Shown: positions 55,001 through 64,000 of the stretch, one piece after another
How the letters are laid out: every line of letters begins with the position of its first letter
Numbering within the stretch: the stretch's first letter is position 1
Source: Saxidomus purpurata
Taxonomy: Eukaryota; Mollusca; Bivalvia; Venerida; Veneridae
Assembly (NCBI GenBank): GCA_022818135.1
Contig: JAFMSR010000012.1
Coordinates: 10,821,083-10,885,082 of the forward strand
Length of the DNA: 64,000 bases
Direction of reading: 5' to 3'
The notes under the pieces: model-generated
What the model saw: the letters and a program-made list of their open reading frames with translations, nothing else
What the model was told of the DNA's origin: nothing
The model's database searches: none
Translations under genes and position numbers: made by a program

Positions 55001-58000
55001 GTGTCCACTTTTTACTCCTGAACCACATACTGGATTTCAAATGAGCATTTCACAAAATGTTTATCATATAGTTATTGAGGTTAGGTTAGAAGCCATTTCT
55101 TGTTGCTCAGTGCGTTTGTGTAGGTATTGTAATCACATTCAGTGATAGCTCTTAGTTTGCATTCATCCTGATTTTAAAAGAAGCAAATGAAGATTTTATA
55201 TTTGTGTAAATGAAACAAATCTCAGTTGAAGTAACAGGCAATTGAATACATTAAAGCCTTTGATTAAAATTAATCACAGTCTGAAGCAATTTTGATTACT
55301 CGATTGTCTTCAATTTTTGGAGATTAAATCACCAATTATGGTATTATTTGCCTGAAGCTGTGTTTTGGGCATGGCTGTTCCTTTAATTCAGTGTTGTTCC
55401 ATTATTTTCTTAACTACCCGGTACCCTTTGCAATGCTTTATTGCTAGTCACAATGCACATAAAATCAAAGACATCTTCTAGAAAGATAGATGTTACACAT
55501 AAGGAAGAAATGCATTTTTTTGATTTTTAGACTTAAACAGCAAGCCTCTGCTTACAAACTTACCTGCCCCAACACAGACTGTTTTAGAAAATCAAGCTGC
55601 AGGAACGCTGGTATACACGGTGTCACAGACGGATGGTAACGGGGACACACCCACCTTCTTAGCTACTTTCAGCAGCACGCAGTGTGCTGGAATGTATGAC
55701 ATCAACTCTTCCAGTAAGTTTGTTACAGTCAGCTGTTGATTCTTGTACTTCTGTCGCTTTGAATCAAGAAACGTGTCTTCAATAGCATGTGTATCTGTTA
55801 TAGACAAAAAATTACTTTTATCAGTTAATTAAGTTGAAAATGTCTCTTTCTTTTAACATAAATATTTTGAATTCTGAATATTTTCAATTTGGGCAAAGCA
55901 TATGTAGCAAAAGATAGTTAGAAACCGCATCCTTTATTTCTTCTCATAGAAATTGTTCATAGTGTTTTTACCAATAAAGTCACTTGTGCCAATTAACACC
56001 AGCAGATGAATAAAATTTGAGTACCAAAACAAGTGAATGACACAGAACTTGCGCACCAAATTTCAATTTTTTTTTCTCCGTGTACCAGTAATCTGTTCGA
56101 TCTTTTTCACCGATAATACTATGTACATGTTTGATGTTTTGTCCCCAGCTGGCATCATCACAACTCTTGCATCGTTCGACTATGAGACGGATACGTCCTG
56201 TACGTTGACTATTACCGTAGATGATGGTTTAACCACCTCGGATCCAGAAACACTCGTCATTGATGTTGGCGACGAAGATGAACCGCCTGTCCTCACAAGT
56301 GGCGCTTACGTCATCACAACAGAGGAGGTGGCTGTAGGTTTACTGTTGTTTTCCTGTAGATAAATAGTGTAGACTGAGTGTGGCAAATATGATGGCCTGC
56401 ATAAGAAACGAGAATTTTCAGCCAATCAAGGGTCGTAGCTAGAGCTGGGCTGACACTTTTCTAATTTTAATTACTAGGGGTAAAGGAGGATCAAGCCTCT
56501 TCCATTTATGAAAATATTACAAGAAACGTCCCTTGCAGTCTTATGTACATTTCTTTATATTTTCTATGCTTATTTTGAAAATCAAGATTTTACCCTTGTA
56601 CACTACCAGACAGATTATGATCAGCTCAGGCCTAACGGTCACAGAGGGGTTATAGTTAGAATAAGACTTTTATCTATTTTAAGACACAGTATATGTAAAA
56701 GACTCGGTGGTAATCTTTATTTCAGTCTATTCATACAAACCTGTTTCCCACATTGTAGTTTTGTGCTGTGTGTCTATGATGTTCTCTATTTGTTGCACAA
56801 GGCAAAAGCATCATCTTTACATAGTTGATATTAGGACTGCAGTATGTAACTTGTCTGCGGTTTTTTGCTCGTAGTTAGAAAGTAAATCCCGCCATTTAGG
56901 ACTGCTAGTAATTAAAAGTCCATTGTACATTGTACTGTGCTTTTTTGTGTTTAGGGATCATTTTTCATATTTGAATACATTTAAATGAAGTTGAATGAGT
57001 GTAAAACAATGTGTTTACAGGCTGGGACAGTGTTGCCAAGTGTAGGAATAAGTGCAATAGATCCAGAGGGCACTGCAGTCTCATTTTCACTAGATTGTGC
57101 ATATGTTGACATAGATGCTGCAACTGGTGTTGTTACTATGACAACGGCGTATGACATCGAGACATCACCCACAGATCCTTACACAATATCTTGTACTGTC
57201 ACGGCAACAGATGCAACAAGTCAGATAGCAACAGCGACTCTCGACGTCATCGTTAGTGATGGAAACGATAATGCACCAGTGTTTGCCCCCGCAGCATATA
57301 CTTTCTTTATAACACAAGGTGAACTCTTTTCCTTGGTTTGAAACCTTAATTTGTAGCCTGACATATTTAAACATTGGAGCAGTCATACTAGTGTCAATTA
57401 TCTTGAACTAACAATTTGAAAATAGTAGAATCATAACTGCTAATTTATCAAAGTCTTTTCTTTTTTTGACCTTGAATGTTCCTAGTCTTATACCATTTCA
57501 ACTCAATTTATGGAATGAGTATGTACCTGTCCAAGATCATGTAGGCATATATGTACATTTAATTCTTCATGTAATTGTTTGTGTTCAAACATGTGTAAAA
57601 AACATGGCTGCTAAATAATTGGCTAACTGTTCCATATAGTAACTAGGGACTTATTGTTAAACTGTTGCAGGCCACACGGGATATAGTGTCATAGATACAG
57701 TAACAGCCACGGATGCTGATCGGACATCACCAAACAACGCATTCTCATATTCAGTCTCACCCACAACAAGTTTCAGTATCGGAGCCAATTCTGGAGACAT
57801 ACAAAACACAGTAAGGAGACCTAATAGATTTTGATTAACAGAAATCATGAAACTCAAAAACAGTTAGTAAAATGTTGTTGAATTTTGTTTGTGCCATGAC
57901 CATTACCGTTTTAATTGTTTATAGGTAGGCCACCCGTGGGATTTCCGCCCTTATCAAGACCATCCTAATAATTGTGTCAAAAGGCAAACCAGTATATATG

Positions 58001-61000
58001 TATTCCTGACGTGTTGTAGTATATAAATGCTGTATCCAGATTCTTCATTTTTTCTACTTTATGACTAAAAAGCATATAAGAGTGACACCAAACAAGAATA
58101 GGGCTAAGTTCTGACTTCTAAAAGTCCTTTTTAAATGACAGTAACTAGCTAGATCTATTTATACAATATTTTAGGCAGACCTTTCGGGTGTTGCAGCCGG
58201 AACAACATACATTTTGACTGTGACAGCCACAGATGGTGGAACACCACCACTTTCAGACACTGCCACTGTCGTTATTTCAGTTCTGTCGACAGCGACAGTA
58301 CCAACAACAGCCGGAGCCACAACAACAACAACGACTTCCGAGGATGACGGGTTTTTCTCTAATACGGGGAGTATCATACTTTTGGCAGTTGCTGCATTGT
58401 GTGCTCTACTGCTATCAGCATTGTTAGCATTCCTGCTCTGGATGTATTGCTGCCGCAAGGCAAGCTTGTTAGCCAGCAAGTATGTTCTTTATAATTTGTC
58501 TAATTTCATACCAACTTAAATTAATAAGTGGGTAATTTAATATGATAATGTTATTAATCAAGTGATTTCTGAATGCTTATATTCCATATATGGCCAAGTT
58601 TTCAAATATTGGCCCTAGAGTTTTCCATATTACGGATAAGTTATGTTTTATCTAAAATCTACCTGTTGTCATATCATTGAGCAATTGAAATAATACAATG
58701 TGTAATATTGTAAAGTTGAATAATAATGTTTGGTACACCTACATGTGACGATATTGATCTTCATTTTATGTAAGTTGGAACTGTTTAACCATACAACGTT
58801 GCACTTTGAATTTTTTTATTTTAGTATTTTGAACATGGAACATGTATTTTTAGTACTTTAATTTTTTTATTATTGACGCTGAAGCTAACCATGCTTTGCA
58901 GATTTGTAATATTAGTTCAGTGTAATATTATACAATAGGCTACTTATAATACACGATAACTAATGTTTTTCATTGTTACAGAAATCATGCCTCCAGGATT
59001 GGACCAGGTGAGAACAATTTCCTTGACTTTTAAAACAGCTACATTTCAACTAAATACATGTTCTGTAATACATGTATTACACTGGTGATTCCATAGTCTT
59101 AGAGTCTATTATGAGGAACTAATGTTTTGAATAAACGACCTTGATCTTGCACTGTAAACTTGCACTGTTTCACACAACTTTCTCTAGAAGTAGTCTGAAT
59201 ATAATTTAATCTTTTACCACATATTTTTATTAAAAAAAAAAAAGACTTAGGTTTTTGTAATAATACTTTTCGAGGGCTGTCTAGTGAATGTATTACACCT
59301 AAAGTCAGTTTTCTGAAATTGCTTCCTGTAATATACATGAGGAGGAATCCTCAAATTACTGAAATTATTTTCTGTTCAAGAACTCATGCTTAAAAAACGT
59401 TTTACCTTAATTATTTAAGTTAATATCTTCATCATTTTTACGTCATTTTCTGTCGGTTGACATTTAAAGGATGTGACAACCCTCGTTAATACAAAAAAAT
59501 AGTAAAACTTTCTTCGAATTTCATTTAAAAGTTAGTTTACTTCACTGTTAATTGGCAACACCTTTTATACACATTTTCTATTTAAAGCAAAATCTAATTT
59601 TAGTCTAAGAAAAAAATTTTGTTTCTTAGAAACTACTGTAAACCAACAGAATTTAGGGTACATGTACAATTTATTTTGATATTCGTGAATTTCAATTTTC
59701 CATAAATTTTAGAAGAAGAATACATGATTGTGTCAGTTTTTCTTTACTTAAGCCTGCATCCAGTGAACAAGTTACGTAAAAAAGAAAATTTTCAATTCAA
59801 GAAAACAATGTCATTACTGTATCAGGGGCATTGTTTTGATAAGTGACAAGTTTTCAACAAAAGAAACAATAAAATGTGTGTTTTGCTTACTTTTATTGTA
59901 GAAAATATCACCCGTGACTAACGGGTGGGCCTTTGGTATACGAATATTTTTAACCGCATCAAATCAGCTGACTCCGTAGTGTAGTAGGTTAAGCCGCTGT
60001 AAATTTTTGTAAGCGCAAAGATCCGAGTTCAAAACCGGCTCGGTAAATATTTTTTTCTACCTTTATTTTTAGCTCTTACACAAAGAAAATAATCTTGATG
60101 CTGACAAATTGAATATATATTGATTTTACCAAAAAATTAAAATTTACTAAGAATTTGGAGTGCAGTCGCTTTAAGAAGTAAAGTTTTAGTATTGAGTTTC
60201 ACTTTGTTCTTGTCTTTATAAAATCTGTAACTTCAACAGTCCAACATCAGTCAACCACGAATATAAATTGATGCAAAAATTTGTTGGTTCGCAGTAATCT
60301 GAGATTTTTATATACACAAATTCTTTTAAAGGTCACTCAGAAAATACCAGCACTTATAGCTCAACCAGAAAAGGAATATCTACGACGGAGGTTGAGCCTG
60401 TTAACAAAACTGATGCCAACAAACTAATGGACAACTACCCTAGACTCAAGGGAGACAAATATTTCATGACTCCAAGATGGCTGGAAAATCATCTAGTTTA
60501 GAAATTGTGAAAAACAATCAAATGTTTGATAATTACTATACGGGTATCATCTGGTAATCTCTAGTCGACTCAGTTAGCGGTTACCCATAAAGCCATGAAT
60601 ATACTATCAAAAATGCATCTTTTTCACCGAGACAATATTACTAGGATAAATTGACTTCTGTAATGTATATGATTATAAAAATTGGACCACGAGATTAACT
60701 TGGAAACGAGTGTTGTTTGGATAGTGGAAATATGTAGAAGATAGCCGGATTATTTATTTACTGCACTGTTACACGAGTAATTTGGTTCTACATTGTACAC
60801 ATTTCACATTTTCACATTTTCTTACTAAAAGCACATATTTTTCTTTTGTTTTTTGTGCACTTTACTTGGGACTATCTAGTCTTCTCCCTTATTAACTGTT
60901 TAATGTCCGTGTTATATGAGGCTACACTGATTCAAAGTAGTGTATTTAATTCAGTAGAAGAGCTGGATCGAGTGATATAAATGGATTGGTAAAAAGTAAT

Positions 61001-61794
61001 TTATGCTTTTCATTACAAATTTTGTTTATCAGGAATTATGTGCATGTACTCTTTCAAATGAGATATAATATGCTTATTTGTGACTCTTCTGGGAAAAGTT
61101 GTTAGCATTTTGTTATGTGGACATATTTTCTGGGACACCCTGAATTAAACATATTTTTTTTGTGGAAATATACAATCATGTATACATCTCTTTACTTCCA
61201 TATACTTGTGTATATCTGACATCAGCTGATTGCAGTAATAGATCTTTCTGCTTTCAATCTTGTTGTTTATAATCCCTTTTTAACGTAACAGACCTTTTCA
61301 TTGAACAATAAGTATAATGTTCATAGAGAACGGAAATAAATGCAGATACAAATGAATATGTAGATCTCAGTTTTGCTCATATTAAAGGTAATTTTACAGG
61401 TCACCCCAGGTTTAGTCAGAAAGTTACCAGTACCGGCCTGAATGGACAAGTTGTGGACCCTTACTTCGTATCAAATGCAGAAACACAGGGTCCAGTCCAA
61501 AGACAGCGCATGGCATCGCCAGGAGAATCACCACGGGTGTCACCGGTAGGAAGTGAGAGGCCAGGGTCTGGAGAAAGTTACATTAGTGTGGCATCTATAC
61601 CAAATCGCGTCTCGGCTGTCGAGTCTATTCGGAGGACAAACCTGTTTTCTCAGGCTGTTGATTCTAAGAGATCTACCTCTAATGCAGTCGAGTCAGTACG
61701 AAGGACAAACCAGCTTTCCCAGAGCATTGATTCACCAAGGTCTGTCACAAATGTCCCATTTTTTATGTCAGGAACTCGGACATCTAAAATATGA
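34163..61794 (+). CDS. Kringle and cadherin-like repeat single-pass membrane protein (19 exons, two alternative tails)
   Basis: Exons: 34163-34235, 42492-42773, 43135-43215, 45013-45189, 46869-46947, 50128-50288, 51124-51291, 51630-51742, 52229-52409, 52959-53120, 53475-53606, 54050-54172, 55531-55713, 56149-56333, 57021-57318, 57671-57810, 58175-58479, 58982-59007, then either 60332-60501 or 61400-61794. Every junction is GT..AG and phase-consistent, giving 1012 or 1087 residues. Residues 1-25 form a signal peptide. 31-117 is a six-cysteine kringle with NFCRDPDG and PWCFTMDPSAR. About 119-284 is a beta-rich module (GTIRQWRVYI, QEGDLLGWY). About 285-885 holds some six cadherin-like repeats; the fifth ends in SDGNDNAPVF, the classical calcium-linker motif. 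A Thr-rich stalk follows, then a membrane helix at about 911-936 and a basic, Cys-containing stop-transfer (YCCRK). I infer a cell-surface adhesion or receptor protein; no known gene name fits. Confidence 0.85.
34300..34402. repeat. (TAA/ATA)n microsatellite
   Basis: Mostly uninterrupted 'ataataata' from about 34336 to 34400, with imperfect flanks. It is in the first intron of the kringle/cadherin-like gene, 65 bases after its first exon. Confidence 0.9.
34790..35450. repeat. Highly degenerate short repeat rich in 'gagtaatattc' words
   Basis: Variants of 'cactgagtaatattcacc' and its reverse complement recur at irregular spacing of roughly 30-60 bases (for example 34816, 34859, 35087, 35171, 35388). 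There is no reading frame. It may be a worn-down tandem repeat; a further copy-like word sits at 37856. Intronic. Confidence 0.35.
35787..35856 (+). repeat. tRNA-like sequence, probable SINE head
   Basis: tggcgcagtggtagagcgc matches the tRNA D-arm and A box with a GCGC/GCGC stem. catggattcaatacccatg matches the T-arm and a degenerate B box. The anticodon arm does not fold, so it is a SINE or tRNA pseudogene rather than a tRNA gene. Intronic. Confidence 0.6.
36590..36740. repeat. (GT)n microsatellite
   Basis: Long run of gt with regular 'gtgtgc' interruptions around 36680-36720. Several open frames run through it on both strands only because the repeat lacks stop codons. Intronic, non-coding. 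Confidence 0.95.
36999..37836. mobile_element. TA-flanked inverted-repeat element (MITE), 838 bp
   Basis: A perfect 26-bp terminal inverted repeat beginning CACCGAACCGCAAAATAAAC at 36999-37024 is mirrored at 37811-37836. TA flanks both ends (36997-36998 and 37837-37838). This is a Tc1/mariner-like target duplication. No transposase is readable. Located in the first intron of the kringle/cadherin-like gene. The perfect ends suggest a young insertion. Confidence 0.85.
40748..40822. repeat. Tandem duplication of a 34-bp unit
   Basis: The unit starting 'agtaaactttggttacctgt' and ending 'attgctct' occurs twice back to back without visible differences. Intronic. Confidence 0.8.
41860..42370. repeat. 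Degenerate tandem repeat, about three units of 165-180 bp
   Basis: Repeated phrases are 'ttggtgaagttttt', 'taccaccccactttatttc', 'aaaccat', 'attgctttgaaa', 'catacttgtttaccatcat' and 'aattatggcccttttttgac'. It ends about 120 bases before the kringle exon. Confidence 0.7.
43770..44480. repeat. Degenerate tandem repeat, about five units of 140-150 bp
   Basis: Each unit repeats 'aaaatcttgtctgctcttcatctcc', 'ggattttcatcaaac', 'agcatcggta' and 'atttgggatcatatggtaaa..tcaaggt'. Open frames within are by-products. It is in the intron that precedes the exon at 45013. Confidence 0.75.
45290..45355 (+). repeat. tRNA-like T-arm, possible SINE fragment
   Basis: ctgggtttgaaccccattgg contains a good B box. 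No convincing A box precedes it. It sits in the intron 100 bases after the exon ending at 45189. Confidence 0.3.
46968..47300. repeat. Repeat with two units of about 125 bp and a 'ggcgggcgggcgg' stretch
   Basis: 'Ataacttgaaaactattagttggaattcaa' and 'gagaggaagtgcagtg' occur twice, near 47055 and 47190. The run built on cgggcggg precedes them at about 47000-47025. It begins 20 bases after the exon ending at 46947. Confidence 0.65.
47349..48240. repeat. Left copy of an intronic segmental duplication
   Basis: 47369-47880 is nearly identical to 49486-50005 (offset about 2119), with only scattered differences over some 500 bases. The shared part includes a doubled 'aaagggagaatactctgt' unit and a B-box-like 'gcggttcaaaccccac'. 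The left copy has about 250 extra bases before 'catttgcgctcggccagcag'. Confidence 0.8.
49134..50110. repeat. Right copy of the intronic duplication, in a hairpin-headed repeat
   Basis: It opens with a hairpin at 49134-49164 (aaccaggttttcc, gaa, ggaaaaatcctggtt). Three units of about 155 bp follow, each with 'cgcaactcctcctacatttctcaa', 'ttcaaccaaactttcacaga' and 'aagtgccctggcgcatat'. It closes with 'ggaaaatgaaaacctggtt' at 50071-50088. A (gtcc)n stretch here is two units longer than in the left copy. It ends 20 bases before the 3' splice site at 50128. Confidence 0.75.
51924..52058. repeat. Homopolymer-rich G/C tract, probably a sequencing or polishing artefact
   Basis: Long C runs broken by 'cacaca', 'aaaaaa' and 'ttttt', bounded by ggggg and aaaa runs. 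Proline- and glycine-rich frames run across it. Such staircase homopolymers are unlikely biologically and lie inside an intron, between the exons ending at 51742 and starting at 52229. Confidence 0.7.
54370..54990. repeat. Degenerate tandem repeat, about four units of 130-150 bp
   Basis: Units repeat 'gtgtccattcctcatc', 'cttgaaggattttcatgaaagtttgg', 'aaatgttcatct', 'gatgtgcagaacccatgt' and 'ccaaggttaaggtcacac'. It is in the intron after the exon ending at 54172. Confidence 0.7.
59970..60044 (+). repeat. tRNA-like sequence, probable SINE head
   Basis: gactccgtagtgtagtaggttaag carries an A box. CGCTgtaaatttttgtAAGCG resembles an anticodon arm. ccgagttcaaaaccgg carries a B box and T arm. A 7-bp hairpin (cacccgt..acgggtg) lies at 59908-59926, just upstream. 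It lies in the intron before the two alternative last exons. Confidence 0.55.
60332..60501 (+). CDS. Alternative last exon A of the kringle/cadherin-like gene
   Basis: A ttcttttaaag acceptor is followed by 55 codons and TAG. It begins with GT, completing a glycine codon split by the exon ending at 59007. The coded tail starts GHSENTSTYSST and ends PRWLENHLV. It is Ser/Thr-rich at first, with a charged middle (DNYPRLKGDKYF). It gives the 1012-residue form. AATAAA at 61336-61341 could serve it, and usage would skip exon B. Confidence 0.7.
61336..61341 (+). promoter_or_regulatory. Candidate polyadenylation signal for the short-tail form
   Basis: AATAAA lies between the stop of exon A (60501) and the start of exon B (61400). 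That is the position expected if exon A is used as a true last exon. Hexamer evidence only. Confidence 0.35.
61400..61794 (+). CDS. Alternative last exon B of the kringle/cadherin-like gene
   Basis: A ggtaattttacag acceptor is followed by 130 codons and TGA. It also begins with GT CA and completes the same glycine. The tail is rich in Ser, Arg and Pro and contains a duplicated motif of about 23 residues, AVESIRRTNLFSQAVDSKRS and AVESVRRTNQLSQSIDSPRS. It ends RTSKI, which fits a class I PDZ ligand ([ST]-x-hydrophobic). It gives the 1087-residue form. Confidence 0.85.
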
Positions 61795-62869
61795 ACAAAT
61801 ACATCGACAAATAGAACCACTTACCTCTAATCCAGTATTATCTTAATTAAATTTTACTCTAAGACTATAGACATGTCAACTTTATCCCAACTATACAAGT
61901 ATTTTTAATTTTTTAAATGATACACATTGAAAGATCTATACATGATTTTGTGCATACCTCTGTGATATAAATCTAAACCTAAGGATTACCCCTCTTTTGT
62001 GATTTTCTTCAATGAAATGTGAACTTTTTCTCACAGTTAACAATTTACTTGGACGCACATTTACATGCATGAAATTTCTGGTCTAAGATACTTGGATGTT
62101 TTAGTGCCTGAAAGAACCATGTGACACTTTTCATGCGTGTCCAACTGTGATGTTGGTTTGAGAATTAAAGAAGAAAATGCATCCAGCTTAGAGTGAATAA
62201 AACCTTTGACTTGATTAGTCAGGAACAAATAAATGGACTGAGCTGTGAATTAATATTTTCAGTTGGATCTACGAGTTCTGAAGAGAACCATTATGTCTGC
62301 ACTGATTGACGTCTGCTGCACAGATACTGAAAAGAAATGTCTGTTTGTTGCACAGTCTTAGAATGAACTTGAACAAATCAATTTGATATTATGTTTTATT
62401 TCAAAGATGTACTGTACTGATTACACCTCCATGGGTTCTTCTTGTCAGTTTTTTGCCAAGGAAAGGGGTCTATGACTGGCCATTGCAAGTTACAGTGGTC
62501 CAGTAAACTGCCTGCCTGCTGTACATGATTGGCAATAAAACCTAGTGTTTATGAATTACATCACTTTGCCCTTACCTTAACCAATCGTACATTGATTCAA
62601 GAGTTACATGTTCCCAGAAACAAACACCAACATTGTTCCTACGTGACACTGCCACACATAGACTGCTGACTGACTAGAAAGATAAATTTTAATAAGAAAC
62701 GATTTTGTCTGTTTTCTTTTGGAAGCCAGATGACAATGATAGTATCCATGAGAAATTACTTTACCATATGAAGATGTTCATTTATTGGTTTGCAAAAAAT
62801 CCTTAAGGTCAATTCTTTCAATCCAAAAAACTGCATCAGTTGGTTTCAAGGCATAATAGGAAATGGTTT
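61795..62869 (+). other. 3' UTR and downstream sequence of the kringle/cadherin-like gene
   Basis: No coding signal. AATAAA hexamers occur at 62196-62201 and 62534-62539. Either could end the long-tail transcript. The stretch has no obvious repeats until 62870. Confidence 0.5.
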
Positions 62870-63716
62870 AACAAGAGAGTCATGATGGCCCTATATCACT
62901 CACCTGAATACCAGTCCACTTGCCTAATGGGTGTGGTCAATTTTGACCCAAGAGGCATGATTTTAACAAAGTAGGTGGAAGACCACAAGACAATGTTACA
63001 TAGCAAATAGGTTTTCCTATATACATCTTTGTAAAACAAGTGACCTCCTTAGCGGAGCCAATATTGACCCCAGGGGTATGATTTGAACAAACTTTAAAAA
63101 TGTCTACTAGGCAATGTTACATCCTAAATATATAAGCTCTAGGCTGTGTGGTTTCAGAGAAAAAGATTTTTAAAGGTTTTCCTGTATAAGCTTACCGTAT
63201 GTAAAATCAAGTGACCCCCTGGAAGGGTCAAATTTGACCTGGGGGTCATAATTTGAATAATCTTGGTAGAGGTCCACTAGACAATGTCACATGCTAAATA
63301 TCTAAGCTCTCGGCCTTGCAGTTTTAGAGGAGATTTTTAAGTTTTTTCCTATATAAGCCTATGTAAAACTAAGTGACCACCCGCGCGGGGTCATAATTTG
63401 AACAATCCTGGTAGAGGTCTACTAGACAATGCTACATGCCAAATATCTAAGCTTTAGGCCTTGTGGTTTCAGAGAAGATTTTTAAAGTTTTTCCTATTTG
63501 TTGCCATAGCAACCAGAGTTCTGCATGGAATGGAATTCTTTGAACAACTTTGATAGAGGGTCATGCAATGAACACCCCTGCAAAGTTTTATCAACATTGG
63601 CCCAGTGGATTCAGAGGAGCTGTTGTTTGAAGAAAATGGTGGACAGACGGACGACAGACGGAATGCGATCCTAATAGCTCGCTCTGGCACTTTGTGCCAG
63701 GTGAGCTAAAAACAAG
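62870..63716 (+). mobile_element. Pearl/Helentron-like element, about 850 bp
   Basis: The left end aacaagagagtcatgatggc is followed by about three units of roughly 165 bp. Units contain 'aagtgacc', 'tcataatttgaac', 'gtccactagacaatgt', 'aatatctaagctct' and 'ttttcctatataagc'. Then comes 'gacagacggacgacagacgg' and a terminal hairpin with arms tagctcgctctggcac and gtgccaggtgagcta, followed by aaaaac. Hairpin plus CTAA end and internal tandem units fit the non-autonomous Helentron/pearl type. No protein. Confidence 0.6.
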
Positions 63717-64000
63717 AAGGGTTTATGGTTAACTTAATATTTCAGACAATGATTTGATTTCTTTTGCACGTTCAACATCATTTTCAGTTGAAGTTGATAA
63801 GAGCAACATGGTTAAATGTCAACATATTTTAGGCAGTGTTTTGATGTCTTTTTCTTCATCATTTTCAGCAGGGTCTTTATACCTTTTGTAAGTAGGTGTT
63901 TTAGATGCGAGATGCATTATAAAGGTTTTATGCAAATTCTTTTAAACATAGGAAAGGAATGGCTAAGTTTCTTGTTCACCTGATGTAATAAAAAAAATTG

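Overview
The window is eukaryotic, AT-rich and intron-rich, and most likely from a bivalve mollusc. The gene families are animal ones (a MROH1-type HEAT-repeat protein, a C18orf63/DUF4708 protein, and a kringle plus cadherin-like membrane protein). Introns have GT..AG borders and the repeat landscape is typical of bivalves: many arrays of 110-190 bp units rich in 'gaccttgacc', sometimes followed by 'gacagacggac' stretches and a hairpin, together with short TA-flanked inverted-repeat elements and tRNA-headed SINEs. No reverse transcriptase, integrase or intact transposase ORF was seen. All gene models below were built by hand from splice sites and reading-phase continuity.

Layout. (1) 1-319 (+): last two exons of an unrecognised gene that runs in from the left. 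(2) 1391-5531 (+): eight exons coding for the C-terminal HEAT-repeat part of a MROH1-like protein; no N-terminal exons are visible although a same-strand gene ends just upstream. (3) 5532-10845: about 5 kb intergenic, repeats only. (4) 10846-29486 (-): a near-complete 12-exon C18orf63 homologue of about 690 residues, with a very large intron (14106-21423) that holds nested inverted-repeat elements and several unexplained exon-like segments. (5) 29487-34162: intergenic, with palindromic elements. (6) 34163-61794 (+): a 19-exon gene for a secreted/transmembrane protein of about 1012 or 1087 residues: signal peptide, one kringle, an unnamed beta-rich module, about six cadherin-like repeats, one membrane helix, then one of two alternative cytoplasmic tails coded by separate last exons in the same splice phase. 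(7) 61795-64000: 3' UTR and a repeat element with a terminal hairpin.

The strongest candidate for something new is the kringle/cadherin-like receptor: an unusual domain order, a kringle lacking one acidic residue of the classical lysine-binding site, and two tails with different C termini, only one of which looks like a PDZ ligand. Second is the mobile DNA: one repeat element has a TA-flanked inverted-repeat element inserted in it, and the uninterrupted site can be read from a related copy 34 kb away. The genes look functionally unrelated and do not form an operon or pathway.
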